Shown: piece after piece, positions 46,201 through 60,200 of the stretch
How the letters are laid out: each line of letters starts with the position of its first letter
How positions within the stretch are numbered: the first letter of the stretch is position 1
Source of the DNA: Datnioides undecimradiatus
Taxonomy: Eukaryota > Chordata > Actinopteri > Lobotiformes > Datnioididae
NCBI GenBank assembly: GCA_008933995.1
Contig: WARS01000046.1
Span: 248,001-312,000 of the forward strand
Reading direction: 5' to 3'
Length of the DNA: 64,000 nt
The notes under the pieces: generated by a model
Told to the model about the DNA's origin: nothing
Databases searched by the model: none
Seen by the model: the letters and a program-made list of their open reading frames with translations, nothing else
Position numbers and translations under genes: made by a program

Positions 46201-49200
46201 TCACTGTCTCGGATGTTTTGTCCACGACCGATGTGATGCAACGCAAGGTGGAATTTAATGAGCACGTCGAGCTTTTTATGCTCTTTCCCTCTCTGCTTTG
46301 CTTCAGATACATGGAGGAAGTGATAGAGAGCACCTTCTCCTTGCTGTCCTTCCATCATGAACATCTCTCAGCCTCAGCAGGCGCAGAGAAAGCCCTGGAG
46401 CCCATTCACCTGCTGGCCTTGCTGGATGTTAAAGCCACCTGGTTTAAAAAGTGGATGGTGTGCATCGCAGAGTGCATCTTTGTATACATTACTGTGTTCA
46501 TGCCTCTATTGTACTCTGCCTCGTATATTCTACACTGTGTTGTCTCTCTTCTGTTCTGTCAGCACGGATACTACAGTCGGACTGTGGTTCTCAGACTCCT
46601 GGAGAGAAAATACAAGTCTCTGGTGAGTGATTCACTCAGTAATCAATATCTCTCACTAGCTCCTTTGTACTTCTGAGAAGTCTGGGACCATAAAGAAACC
46701 AAACAAGCATGAAAAGCCTCTCCAGAAGGTGTGCAAGCCCAGAATCTCATTTAAGTGCCTGGAACCATTTGCGCTGTTGAGTGCATTGAGTGCAAGAAAG
46801 ACAAAACTCCCCACGAACTGGGGAAAAGCAGGAATATGGAGCAAACTCAGTTACGCTCACAGGCCCTGCAGAACTGCAAAAGCACAGATTCAGCTGCTCT
46901 TTGAGTCACACGACGGCTCGTTTCCGCCCAGAAACGCTTTTGCTTTCTCCGTTTTTCTTGGTTTTCACCTTTGAGCCTCAGAGCAAAGATGAATCTTTGA
47001 ACTTTGAACATTAATCAAGGAGCTGTTAAATATTAAATCTATCACCAGCGCCTTTAATCGATTAGTTGGTTTGGGGTATAAATCCAAATTCCAGCTTCCT
47101 CAGTCTGATGCCTTCAGTGGAGCTCGTACCCATGACTATGTACTTGTGGGATATGTGTCATTCACACAGGTCAGCGCAGGAGTCTATGAGACAAGGGGGC
47201 GCGGGGTCTGAGTGTCACTTCGACATTCAAGAATCGATTGTTTAATCCTAAACCTCCCTCTCACCTCTTGCTGCCTTCAGAGAGGATTACCGCCGAATCA
47301 CCCCAGAAACTTTCTCTAAAGTAAATGTCAATAAGTCCCAAACACTGCAAGACTAAACTACTCCTGAACAGAAGTGCACTGAAACTCCCTGAAGAGAACG
47401 GATTTAGATTGAAACGCACGGCTCTAGGTTTAAAACTCGGCTCGATGAGAGGAGTTTGCGCTGACACTCGGAGTAAATTCCTCAGTAAGCCTGTTGTTTC
47501 TGGCTCGTTCGTAGCAGTTTAGCGTTTGTCATTTCATTCATCCGATTGGCCGTTTGAACGCGCGCCGCTTTAATCTGTTCACCTCCTCAGGTTGTAGCGG
47601 CCCTGCAGCAGTGTATCCACTACAGCGACTCCTGCGAGCGCTTCACGAACGAGACGGCTGATCCCGGCTCAGCGGAGAAGCACGACACTGGTAGGTAAAA
47701 CAGTCCATAAAGTCGCGGTTTCCTCAACAAATTTATGTATTCTCTCAGGCACGTCTTCACTCCGAGCCTCACTCTGTGCGGTAAACATCAGCACATTTGC
47801 AGTAATGCTGATTTAATGTGTCCTGTGAAACAAACCAAAAAATAATACACTCAGGCTGAGCTACTGTGAAAGCCTAATGAGAAAGTAATGCTTCATTTGG
47901 AGCCTGTGGGTGTTAAATGTATTTGCACCTAGACTTTACAGTCATCACTTATTCAGTTTCCTTAATGCGCGCATGGTGTTCCTGGTGTCATTAAAGCGTA
48001 ATGCGGTGAAAAGCAGAGTAATGGAAAAAAAAGAAGTGATGGACGGTTGGAAAAAGAACAGTCAGTGTAAGATGAGACTAAATAAATCATTAAGCTAAAA
48101 CTAAAGCAGCGAAGGCGGTGTCACGTCAGGTCTAATAAAGAAGAAACATCTGAAACCAACTACCACACGGAACAAGCACAAACTAGGTTCCTGCTACTCA
48201 GCACAAACTGTGTTGCTGAGACTCTCTCTGTATCCGTCCGCACTGTTGTTCATGCACAAAACGTTTGGGGGGCAGGAATCTCAGTTGATCACCTCAGAGG
48301 TTCTGCAATAGTGGACAGTGTTGCTTCAGTTTCAGCCAGCCAACGGTGGTCACAGCTCTCGTCCTTGCATTTTAGTTATTTATTTATAGCTGAGGCTACT
48401 TGCAGATGTTGAAAACGGAAGGTGCCATTATAGACCTGCATGCTTTGGATCAGGCCTTGTCTTAGTCCGACCCAGTTTGGGTTGCACAGCTTGCACGAAA
48501 GCCGTCAGATTCACGCTATTACACAGGTCACCAGTTGGGGGCGGTAACACAAGAGAGTGTGGGAAAGGACAGAGAAGAAGAAGAAGAACACAAGCTAGCT
48601 GTACACGTGTTATTTTAAAATACACCAAATCAGCTTTGTAGACGCTGAACATCTCAATCTGAAAAATAAGTTTTGTTGATTAACGCTGATCGAAATATTA
48701 AATATATGGATTTGATGGAGTACTGACAGTCCATGAAAGTCCTGAAACAATCAGCAGCACAAGACCGTTAGCATCTGATCTCCAGGGTTCAGTGTTTTTC
48801 TTTGCTTTCAGTATTTGGGCTAATTTAGCAAAATGAGCTACGGCGATTTAAAATGCCGTCGCGCATCCAGCTGCACATTCAGTCGTGAAAATTCAATAAA
48901 TGGGAGTGAATACAGTGGGAGGGAGTTTCAGCGCGTTATCTCCTGTAAGCCAGCTGCCTCGGCGAGACTGAACATCTTGACCTTGTCTTGGATGAGCGGA
49001 GATACGCCGACTCCCCCGTCACCGATACGCTCCTCCGTGAAAGAAGAGTTTTTCCAGCCTGTGCTTCTTTTTTTTTTTTTATTCAGTGCACCCCAGAGGC
49101 GCTGAAAGGCTGCCGCAGACATTTCTGTATTTATTTGTTAGTCTTATTCTGTCACATAAGCTTTCACATTAGAAGCGTCTGTCCACCGCAGCGCCGCGAC

Positions 49201-52200
49201 GAGGGAATTCATCACATTTCGTGCATATCAGCGTATAAATGCATTAAAATGTAGCACAAGTCTCTTTATTTTTCATATTCACTTGTAATCATATCAATCT
49301 TTTCAAGTAATCAGCTGTTTTTTGATATATCTTCTGGCCTTGCAAGTGGAAAATGCATTCATTTTAACTTCTTCCCTCCGTTTTTCCGTATTTTTATTAC
49401 TTTTAGCGTCTGCTTTTGACGCCAGCAACCTTTGCGCCGCGCAGATCGCAGCGAAGGGGCCGGAGAGTTCAAGTTCTTTTCCGTGACTGTTTCAGGTTCA
49501 GCCCGGTGGAGTGTTTACGCCGGGAGAGAGCTCGATTACGCCTTCTTTGTCCATTCGCTGTGCGTCCTGGGTAAACTCCTCATCTACACCAATGGGAGAA
49601 AGCTCTTTCCTGTCAAAGTGAGGAAGCGCAAAGGTACAACACGAGAGTTCTGCTGCAAAGCTCTTGTCAAAAGCAGCTGGTGTACATTTAATTTCTTGCT
49701 TCACTAAAGTGGTACGAGCTTTGACTGTTTTCAAAGTAATAGTTACTGAAGAGCTCTGACTGTAGGCATTTGATCTGTTTGTGGGTATTTTGGTCCCTCA
49801 GCTGTTAATAACATCTCTTGGAAACCGAACAAGAGGTTCCAGGCTGCTGTGCATGTGGAAATAAGTCTGTCAGTGCCAGGCTGAGGAATAGTTTGAGTGT
49901 TTGGGATGTACACATAGTCACTTTCTGGTTAGTTAAGCTTAGCACAGACACCGTAACACTGTTCACCACTAATTAACTGAACTGTAGAAACATAATAAGC
50001 GAGGGGGGATAAGCGATAAGGTGACTGTGGTTTATTGCCCCGTGTGGATCACTGTTTCTCCCTCAGTGACCCTACAACAAAATAATCTTTACAGCAGATA
50101 ATCTCCCGCAAGAATGTGTCCGAGCGCCACGCACGGCACCACTCCCTCCCATCCTCCTGCGCAGCGAGTTCGTCTTAATCACTGCTAAAGTTATGTAACT
50201 GGGCCAGTGATACATACGCAGGCCATTTAAACAGACTCATTGTCTGCTGCTGTGCACTAAAACGCTGTTTTATTGAACCATTACTCACTCCTCTTCCAAG
50301 CAAGTCTGGAGGTAATCACATCCATGACATGAGAGTGGTTGATATTGATCATAAGGCCCACTCTTTGGGAGGAGGCCTGCTGATGAGACTCTGCACACCT
50401 TGGAGATTAGTTCCTCAACAGTACGGTTCATAATCTGAGTCAGATCTACTTTGACTGAAATGTTTTTAAGATTTTCTCTGTTTTTATTTGATGAATTGTT
50501 TGCTTCAGGCCTTGCTTCCTGATTTTTGCCCCGGTGTCAGCTGATTTTAATGATATTTGATCGCCCTCTTGTCTCCGAGAGAGTCGGTGCTTTCTCACAC
50601 ACCCAGAGCCAGCTATAAGTAATTGAAATGTGATTTATTGTCCTATTTTTTACATTTAGAGCACCATTTAGACTCTGCGCCAAGGGCTTCCAGTCACTGC
50701 GCACACTTTTTAATGTCTCCAGCTCAAACAGTTCAGACATTTGTTTTCAGTAACGTCACAGCTGGAGTGTGAAGGCGACCCATCCTGGACAGTAGTTTCA
50801 CCCCCATACCTTAGCAGTGTCGGGGTGGTAGGTAAACAGCTGTCCTCACGCTACATATGGGAAATGTTTCTGGTGCTGAAAACACAGATAATGGCAATGA
50901 ATCTGTCCTGAGCCAAAGATCTGTCCTGAGCCAATCAATCGTCTAAAACCCAAACGATAAAAGTTCGAAAAGCAGTAAATCTTCACATTTGTTTACTTTA
51001 TTACCAAAATCTAAACATGCAGTGGAATACGGTATGGTATATAAAGCTCCTTGAGACATGCTAATGATACACAGCTGGTATTTATTTGAATCGCTGTGTG
51101 TTTAAAATGTTTCGATCCCACTAAGTTGAAGCAGAAAATGTGATCTGACGCATTCATCCTGACATCAGGCGTTTTGGAAACACACCACAGAACAAAAACT
51201 CATCCCGGACGTAAAGCCTGAGCTCTGAGCCAAGACGATCCTTTTCCTCAAAGTTAATAAACCATCAGACTAACTCTGTTTCCTTCTCGGCAGCACTCAC
51301 TATTTTCATGCGCAGACACTGAGTAGTAGCCCGGCTGATTTAGTCATTAATCGCGTCTGTGTTTCAGATCCAGTCAGCCTGACAGACGTGGTTGTCATCC
51401 TGATCAACATCATGTACCAACACCCCAGACCTCCGCACGGTGACCCCTCACACACAGGTGGGGCACAGCACACACTCACGCAAGGACATAAACTACCTAA
51501 TCGGGTTTCGGCCCAGATTACGAATCTGGACTCGGGGCCTGGAGGAACATCGTGACCCTCCCTATGAGGCACAACAGCATTGCTCAGACCATATCTTTTA
51601 TCTCTTAACCTTGTACTGAGTCATGCGGTGGTAGGGCTGTCTCCTGGAAGACCTTGCTTTATTGCACCATTCATTCTCATGAATTACACTGCAGCAACTT
51701 TCCTGCCAGTGATCAATAGTGTCCCCCACCTTGACTTGACTCATCTCGTTTGGCTGCTGCAGGGCGTCATGCCGAGCAAGTCGCAGATTTATATTAATAC
51801 TTCACCTGCACCACTCGTGAGATTGTATTGTGAACAGCATCGCGCTGCTGCAGAATGCAGTGTCAGAGGGTGAGAGGGGTTTTTCCTGTCTGGGGGCTAT
51901 GATCATTTAAAGCTCAATTAGGCGATGTTTAAGTACAGATTCAGCAATGTGGTGTGCTCAAGTAAAAGCAGAAATGCAGCAGTGCAGAAAATCTAAGTCC
52001 TGCACTCCAAATGATTCAAACCAAATCGCTGGTGATCGTTCAATTGTGTCAAACTGCAGACATATTATTAGCTAAATGTTCTTTAAAGTTTAAAAAACAT
52101 CATTATAATCCCATGTTTTTTATGCTTAAGTGGCTAAGATGGACAGTGACGTACAAAACTGGTCCAGTACTGAGAGACAGTGCTGCAGCCGGCTACAGTA

Positions 52201-52711
52201 TAATGCTCGTTCGCAACTTCGCCATCAAACCGCTCGTTTCTCCACCTGACGGGCTCAGATTGTTACTGAGTGTCTGAAGAGAGACAGACCGTCGCGTCAG
52301 AGAGGGAGACCCTTTTTATTTTAAACCAGAGGCAGCTGTTATATGGCTCCATTCAAGCCCACCAGGCTCCAGTCAAAATAAAAGTTATCTTATCACTGTG
52401 CGACGCGCTTCATTCAAACTAAATAGAACGCACCAAAACCATCTTGCCTGGTCTTTTCACTGTTCGGGTAAACACCATCTGTAGTTTAGGTGATCGAAAC
52501 TCACTGTTGGTTTACTGGTTTAAATTTGCTGTGTGTGTGTGTGTGCGTGCGTGTGTGTGCGTTCAGACTCCCTGTCGCCCAGCGGTCTGGCCATGGAGGT
52601 GCTGTGGATGCTGTGTGAGAGGACAGAGTGCGCCGCGGACTGTCTCCACCAGGCCCCTGTCATAGAGACGCTGCTGGCTCCTGTTATAGCCCTGCTCAGT
52701 GGACAGCAGGT

Positions 52712-52742
<31 letters not shown>

Positions 52743-52898
52743 CAAAGCCACTGGTTGTAATACGGTTGTGAGTGGAGTGGAGATATTTAATGTAGCTTGT
52801 ATCCATTACACCAAAACATCATAAAGAGTCTGATTATATTACACAGTGACAAAGAAAAACACATTACTGTAACAGTCAGCTGTGTTTATACAGTTTTT

Positions 52899-52933
<35 letters not shown>

Positions 52934-55900
52934 AATATCTGTAATATTTATATTTTTTTATTACAATAGTTTCTACTGTTGGTTATTGTACTGTTGCTGC
53001 TCTTAAAAGGCGCAAACTATTAAAATATGGAAACTTTAGTTATGACATAAAGATAATTGTAATGCTGGACTCTAGCCCGTACCCAACAAGGTGCTTTACA
53101 TCAAACATAGAAGGCATCAGGATAGAGCAAAACATTTAAAATGTATAGAAAATGAAAATAAGATGAAGTAGATTAAGGCTGAGTGGGTGGATGTTAGAGT
53201 GCAGCCCTGCAGTTTTCATCTGTGGTGCAGAGAAACACACCATAATATACATCTAATCCCAACCTTCATCACAAATACAAAGTCTTTAGCCACAAACCTA
53301 AACTTTAATCCTCACAGTCACACCAAAAGTAGGTTTTAAACCTTGATTCCAGCATCTGAATCAGAAAGCCACAGTCCTGTTAGAAGGACGCAGAGGAGCA
53401 GCTGTTTGTTTCTGTGGTCTGAAGCTGAGGAAGCGTCACTTAGACGAGACATAATGGCTCTTTCTTGGTTCCATCATTGTCAGAGTTAATGTTGTTTCAG
53501 CATTCAGTGTCTGTTCACTCCTCCTGGGATTCCGGTTGTTTCTGAATCAGCTGGGTAATCTCTGTCTGTTTTCCATTCTCTACGGTTTGCAGGCTAAATT
53601 AAAATCTCCCGCAGCAACGCTCACGCTCATCGCCGATGTTCTGGCTCGCATCGCAAACACCGACAGAGGATTAGCGCTCTTCTTATACGAGAGGAATCTA
53701 GTTGTACCCCACAGTGGGAGGTGAGGCAGCGCGATCGAATCATGATTAAACACACAGCGTCATTCTGTATATTTCATGGTAATGAATAAATTACATTTTT
53801 CTGACTTAGCAAGGCGACTTTAATATGATGCTAAGTTTGCAGAGCAAATCCTCCCGGTTCTGCACTGAGAGCAGATTAGACCCGAGGACGTTGCGGCTTT
53901 GTCGGTGGCAGCGTTTCCATCTTTGATCTACTGGAAGTTACCAAAAAAAAAAAAAAAAAGTATGTTTTATTAAAGAAACTCAGGGTCGCTCAGAGTTCCC
54001 GGGTTAGTTTTGTATTCTGGTTTAATTGGCTGACCCAGGCTTGCCTGTAACCCGGGTCAACCCCTGACTACAGTCTGTTGTGAAATAGCACTAACGCATT
54101 CATCAAGGCTGATGCTGCCGCTGGGTAAAACCTTTTATTTGGACCGTGTGCTTTAGTTTGGCATTGATTCATACCTGTTCACCTCTGCACGAAGGATAAA
54201 TCACTGTTTTTCAGGAACTAAATAACAATAATATAACTTATTTATAAAGAAATATTGAAAAAAGACAGAACGCACAGGTTGAGATCAGGTTTATAGTTAC
54301 CTTGGTGCACTGTGCACTTTCTACTGTTTCCTATATATCTCATATTATTCAGAAATGACTTGATCTCTCTCTCTCCGTCTCTGCAGGACCTTTGCCGCTC
54401 ACGTCATTGTACAGTTCACCCTCAGGCTGCTGGACAAGGGGCTGTCGTCGCTGAGTGAACCCGACATGTCCCATGCGCTGTGCGGAGCCTTCATCTTCGT
54501 CTGTAGGCAGATATACAACACCTGCGAGGGTCTGCAGGTCCTGCGACCGTACGGCCTGCACAAAGCCGTGGCCGCTGCCTGGAAAAAGGTACACGCACTT
54601 CATTTCTCAACGTCAAACCTTCTTTTTGCCAGTGATTCACAGACATGGTAAAAGTAAACCACTAAATTGCACCCCTAAATGTTCTGCTAAGCACACAGCA
54701 TCTTGGTGCATAGGTGCTTTTCTTATATCTATCTAAATTATGCAATATGCATACAACTGACGTAAAGCTGCCGAAACATGTTGTGCTAATGATATAAAGT
54801 TAATCAGACCCTGAGGCGGCGCATTTGAGGTTTCCTTCCTCAGGGTTTTCTAGGGGGCATTAAAATCTTCTGACGCAGAGCTAAATAAATAAACAGATAA
54901 ATCAATAAATAAAGCCAGCAGTTAACACTTTGCCAGTTTGTTTTGTAAAAAGCGCCCAATGACCTGCCTCGACAGCGATATGGCCTGGCTGACTAAGAAT
55001 TAAAAGTCTTCGTACGTCATAGAGATATAAAAAACTGAATTATTAAACGTGTTAGACAGCGAGTTAGCATCACGTTATGGGTGCTGCCGTTTTATTGCAG
55101 GGAGACTCTTTAAATGCAAGAAGGGGGGCCTTTAATTCTGAAGCGCCGCTTGAGTAATCCGCCCGTAAAAACGTTGTAAGAGACGGGGGCATAAAGTTTG
55201 TATCTGATGGCGGGGCGTCCGTGTCTAATGATCAGTTTCGCCCGGCTAGAATACTCCTGTCATGTTTCATTTGCCTGATGAATGTGGTGTTCTCTCTTTA
55301 TTCATTCACCGCAGCGACAACCTCCGCTGCTTGCAAATTTCACTTTTTAAAAAAAAATAATATTCCACCTTTTTGTCACAACGGAGCATCGGCATCAGAG
55401 CACCTACGGCGACGTAGTCTTAACTGAAAAGCAAAACTGGGAAAAGAAAACCGAAAACAAACAAACAAGCGTGCGACCGAAAACCGAAAACGACCCCGGG
55501 AAGGGAGGGAATTGAGAACAGATAAGTAGTGTGAAGCTGCTCCTGAGACGTTATCGCTGTCTCAACAGTAGATACCTGTAAATACACCTTTCACGTCTCA
55601 CCTGGTTCTTATCTAAAACACCCCAGTAAAAAATTGACTTGCATGAGACAGCGCGGCATCGGCCTGGGAACGTTTCACTGCTCCCTTCCTCCCGACTTCA
55701 CCCAGGAAGTGTTAAACATTAATTAGCATTCTGCACGTACTGCACCGTCGGGACAGCGCGTACTGTGTGATGTCTCGAAAATGTTGTGTTAGTACATGGC
55801 GTAACTGCGACGTTAACCCCCGTCCACAAACACTGAACCCAACTGAAGGTTTGATTGACTGGAAGGACCCTAATGTTCACGATGCTACACGCTACATGCT

Positions 55901-58900
55901 AATATAATGCGGCCTGTCAGGGTAGGTTTATTCCAACAAGATTTAGAGTCCCGTCTGGGGTTTGTAATTGAATTTTGACTAAAGAAAACAGGCAGCAGCT
56001 TTTAAGTCTCTTCACGTGTCAGAAGCTTCACGTGTCCACACTCTCACACACTCGGAGCGATCAGAAGATAATACTGCTTCTTCTCTATGTCCAGACGAGC
56101 TCCTTGTCAGAACGGGTACCGACCCCGGTACCTGGAGCCACGGCTGGAGCGTCCGCCCAGGAGCTGCAGAACATGTGAGGCCACACACAGACAAACATAC
56201 ACACCTGCAGGTCCTTAAGACGTCTCTTTAAGAATTCAGATATATGAATATTAGAAAAGTCATGAAATAGTCCTAAATCTGAATTTGTGAGGTTTTAATT
56301 GCTACACACGCACTTCTGATCTGACCTCTGAACCTGAACCTCAGCCTAAATGTACATCAACCTAAATCACTCTAACAACCCTCTGCTCTCTGTGATCGTG
56401 GAGAGCAGAGTAAATACACAGACCGCCGTACTGCACTGTATTTGCTTTGGTAACACCTTTGTGACAGCCGCTGTAAACAAATCAACACTGGAGAAATTAC
56501 GTGTGGCGACAGCACCCTTTGTATCCATTACAGCCACTTACACCACGTGCAGCACTGGAGGTGCTGACCTGAATAAGGGTTCAGATGCTGTGCGGTCGAT
56601 GACTGCCACAGGAGACCATAAAATCTGGTTGTATATGGTTGGCAACAGCATTAATCTCGCCTCTGACACTAACACGTGGAGTTGCCTCTCATAGGTAGGT
56701 GGTGTAGCTCATGGGACACAGTATAAACTGGTGGTGGAAACATCTCCACTGATGCTACAGCAGCGTGTATGCTAGCCTCGTCTGGAGTTGCCATTAGTGT
56801 TTTCAAATAAACACTTGATTCTTGCCGTAGCCACCGTCACACCTAAACAATGCCGCCAGCCTCCAGTGGTTCCTTACTGGATGCTGATTGGTCCAAAACA
56901 CCAACGCCTGGCATGATGGCTAGAGAAGCTGAAAAGCCACGTTAGGACCTGACAGTCAGACCTTTTCTCTACCGTCAGTGAAAAACTTGTGAAGGACGGT
57001 TCATAAGGACTTAGGAAAAGACGGCCACGGTGCCTTGTTGTGATGAATTAATCTGATTTCAAACAAAAATGCTGCAAGGAGCTCATCAGGCTGAACTTTT
57101 GTGGGGCAAAGAACCCTCATAACCTTAAAGCTGCTAACCTTCTGTGAGACCCAGTGGCTGCAAGACCGTGCTTACCCTACCTCTGTCTTCAACTCTGGAA
57201 CAGGCTCATCTGGGAGGAGACGCTGTTGGACAGCCTGCTGAACTTTGCTGCCACTCCCAAAGGCCTGCTGCTGCTCCAGCAGACAGGAGCCATCAACGAG
57301 TGCGTCTCCTACATGTTCTCTCGCTTTACCAAAAAACTGCAGGTAATCACAAACGCTGCCTTTCGCCAAACACGGCGCGGTGTATAACCGGGTATTTTCA
57401 CTTTAGTCCATCTTATAAGAAGCCAAAACATCTGCATTTTAGGTCAGAAGCCCCGCCCCCTTCGTGTTAGCAGATTGGCCAAACTAAATAATCAAAGTAC
57501 ATGATTTTTCCAAAAGATGCTTTCTCGTGCTTATCGTTTATGCTTTTTGATTGAGTCACGTGGGCATGTGGGCGGGACCTTCATGGCCCGATCACTTCTG
57601 GCTTCATATGTCACCGGGGCGACATGGCTCTGCCCACATTGGGACACATTTCTGCACAGTGGGAGGTTTTTATACTCTGTTTGCCAGATGTGCGTGCGCT
57701 CTTCTTGTCCAGCGACGCTCTGCTCCACACATACACACCTACACCTCCACACCTGGAAGCTGCCCAATCGAACAGCAGTTAGTCACTGAAGGGGCCCCAG
57801 TGGAGCAGTTGGGGGATTAAATGACTTGCTCAAGGGCACCCCAGCTGTCTTTCTCATGCGGGAGCAGCACTGCTCATTCCCTTCCCCGCGTAGCTTCCGA
57901 TCCTGCAGTGCAACAAGTGCTGACTTTGCACCGGCTGATGTAAAGATCCCCACCGCTCAGGAGCTTCAGACGCTGCCACAATGATTTGCTTGTAAAAGCA
58001 GTGGTAGCAGTTTTAGAGTTATGTAAGACAGTCAGATAAGTGTATCGCAGAACCTTCATATTAATCAAACCCTGTGACTCTTACAAAGCGCTGGACTTCA
58101 GCGCTGATAAGCGCCGACGCTGAACTGTTTCATCACCTTTATGGAGGCCCTGGAAGAATTAAGTTTGGCAGCGTCTCGGCTTTTAATCCCTCTCGATAGC
58201 ATCGCTGCCAAAGTGATATTACGCTGTTCGAGTGATTCTTTGTCGCACTGACTCGAGTCGCAGGCGGCCAACGCCGAAGAAGGATTAGGAGAAAACCCAT
58301 TACGCACAGACTGTTGCATCAAGTACACTTATTTACATTGAATTAAAATGTAAAGTTTCCATTAGTCTCGGAGAAACAGATCAATATGGTTTCATTTGTC
58401 AACATGCTGTATGTATATTACAGCTGTAGAGTTATAGAGTGTAATCACTGATGGTGAGACAATAAAAAAGGGTTTAAAGCCATTAGATCCGACAAAAGCT
58501 GAACGTTTGTTATGCGTGGTAAAATATGCATGCTGTTTATTCAGTGTTTCTGGGTTTTGCCCCGTGCTGCAGAACATAATCTATCTTATGGCCGCTGTCG
58601 TCGGCATCCATAATTTGCTCCGCGGAGGATGTCGCCCCTCCTCGAGGCCGCGGCCGTGTTGCCTCAGACCTGCTCAGCATTCACCACTAACCTGGAGGCT
58701 GTTGCGTGCCGCTGCACCCAACCTGAATTTAATTTACTAATCCACAGATTCTGCATATGCTTTACATACATAGCATTGTCCGCGATTCGTATTGTAGACG
58801 GCGCACACACACACACACACACACACACACTCAGGCAAACCTTAGCTTAATCCCCCGCGGGCTTAATTTACTTCCATTGTTTACACACTGTTGTAATTGC

Positions 58901-60168
58901 TTCTCTCGTCTGGCATTTCACTTTAATTACGGAATGTAATTATATTTCGTCTAATTTTAGTTGTGACATTGTGTTGTAATTAATGAAGGACCTGCACACT
59001 CCAAAATCCATTTGCTGTTTGATTTCTCCTCAGTGTACTTAACTGCGTTACGCACTGCCTTTTCAGGATTCTGCCGGTGTCATAGCAGGGTCTGCACGCT
59101 GAATCGCAAACGCCAAATTTACATTCCTCATTTCTTACTTCGCAAAATAAAGTCCTGTGTGCTTAAAATTCAAGTCCTCCTCCATCCTGCGTTTATTGTT
59201 AATCCTTTGTTTGCTTCACATTCATTTTTGACTCAGGGGAGAATAAAACTGAGCAGACGACGCGCTGAAACATCGCCTGTTACGTCTGCGTTTGTCGTCC
59301 GCAGGTGAGCCGCTGTGAGAAGTTTGGATACGGGGTGATGGTGACCCAGGTGGCAGCGACCGCCCCAGGCGTTGTGGCTCTGCGCGGTTCAGGTACTAAA
59401 GCACTCGCTCTGGCAAACAAACACACCCCAGCTGTGGTGCTTAAGGCTGCGTTTTCCAAGTTGTTGCAGTCGACGTAAAGCAGACCGCGGAGCAGCACAT
59501 TTGTTTGCGACGGGATAAATGGATGAAGGAAGAGCGGGATGAGGTGTTAACTGTCGAGTTTTCCTGAGGATTAAGACTAATGTGATTTCCGCAGCTGTCT
59601 GTCGGAAACATTTACAGCTTTCATAGTAAATCGCATCTGAATACGAGGTGATAGACAGTGAAATACAACCAAAGTGTTAATTTGCACCGGCGGTGTGGAT
59701 TTGCAGCTGTCGTTTTAATATTTTGGGGCATCAGAGTGGATGAATGTTGAAGATTTGTACCGTGTAAATCGCAGTTTCCACACTCTGAATCCGGCAGGGG
59801 ACCGTTCTTCCGTGTTATTCCCTGTTTCCACTGTCTCAAGCTTCAAGCCGCTGTGCCACTGACTCCTTGTTGTGTCGCAGGATTTGTCCGGGCGCTGGTG
59901 GTCGAGCTGTGGTCCGGCCTCGAGTGCGGCAGTGAGGATGTCAGGGTGGTCCGGCCCAAGCCCACACCCATGGACCCCATAGACAGGAGCTGCCTCAAGG
60001 TGCCGACTGATTAAAAACAATTCTCCTCATCAGTCAGAGCAATGACAAAGCACAGAGTTTTGTGGAAACCTTAAGTTGTTTGGGATGACGCCAGTTTTGT
60101 GCAGAGTTTCCAGGTTCAGTCCAGGGCAGACTCAAACTTTGATTTGAAGCTCGAGTGTGTGTCGCCGT

Positions 60169-60200
<32 letters not shown>

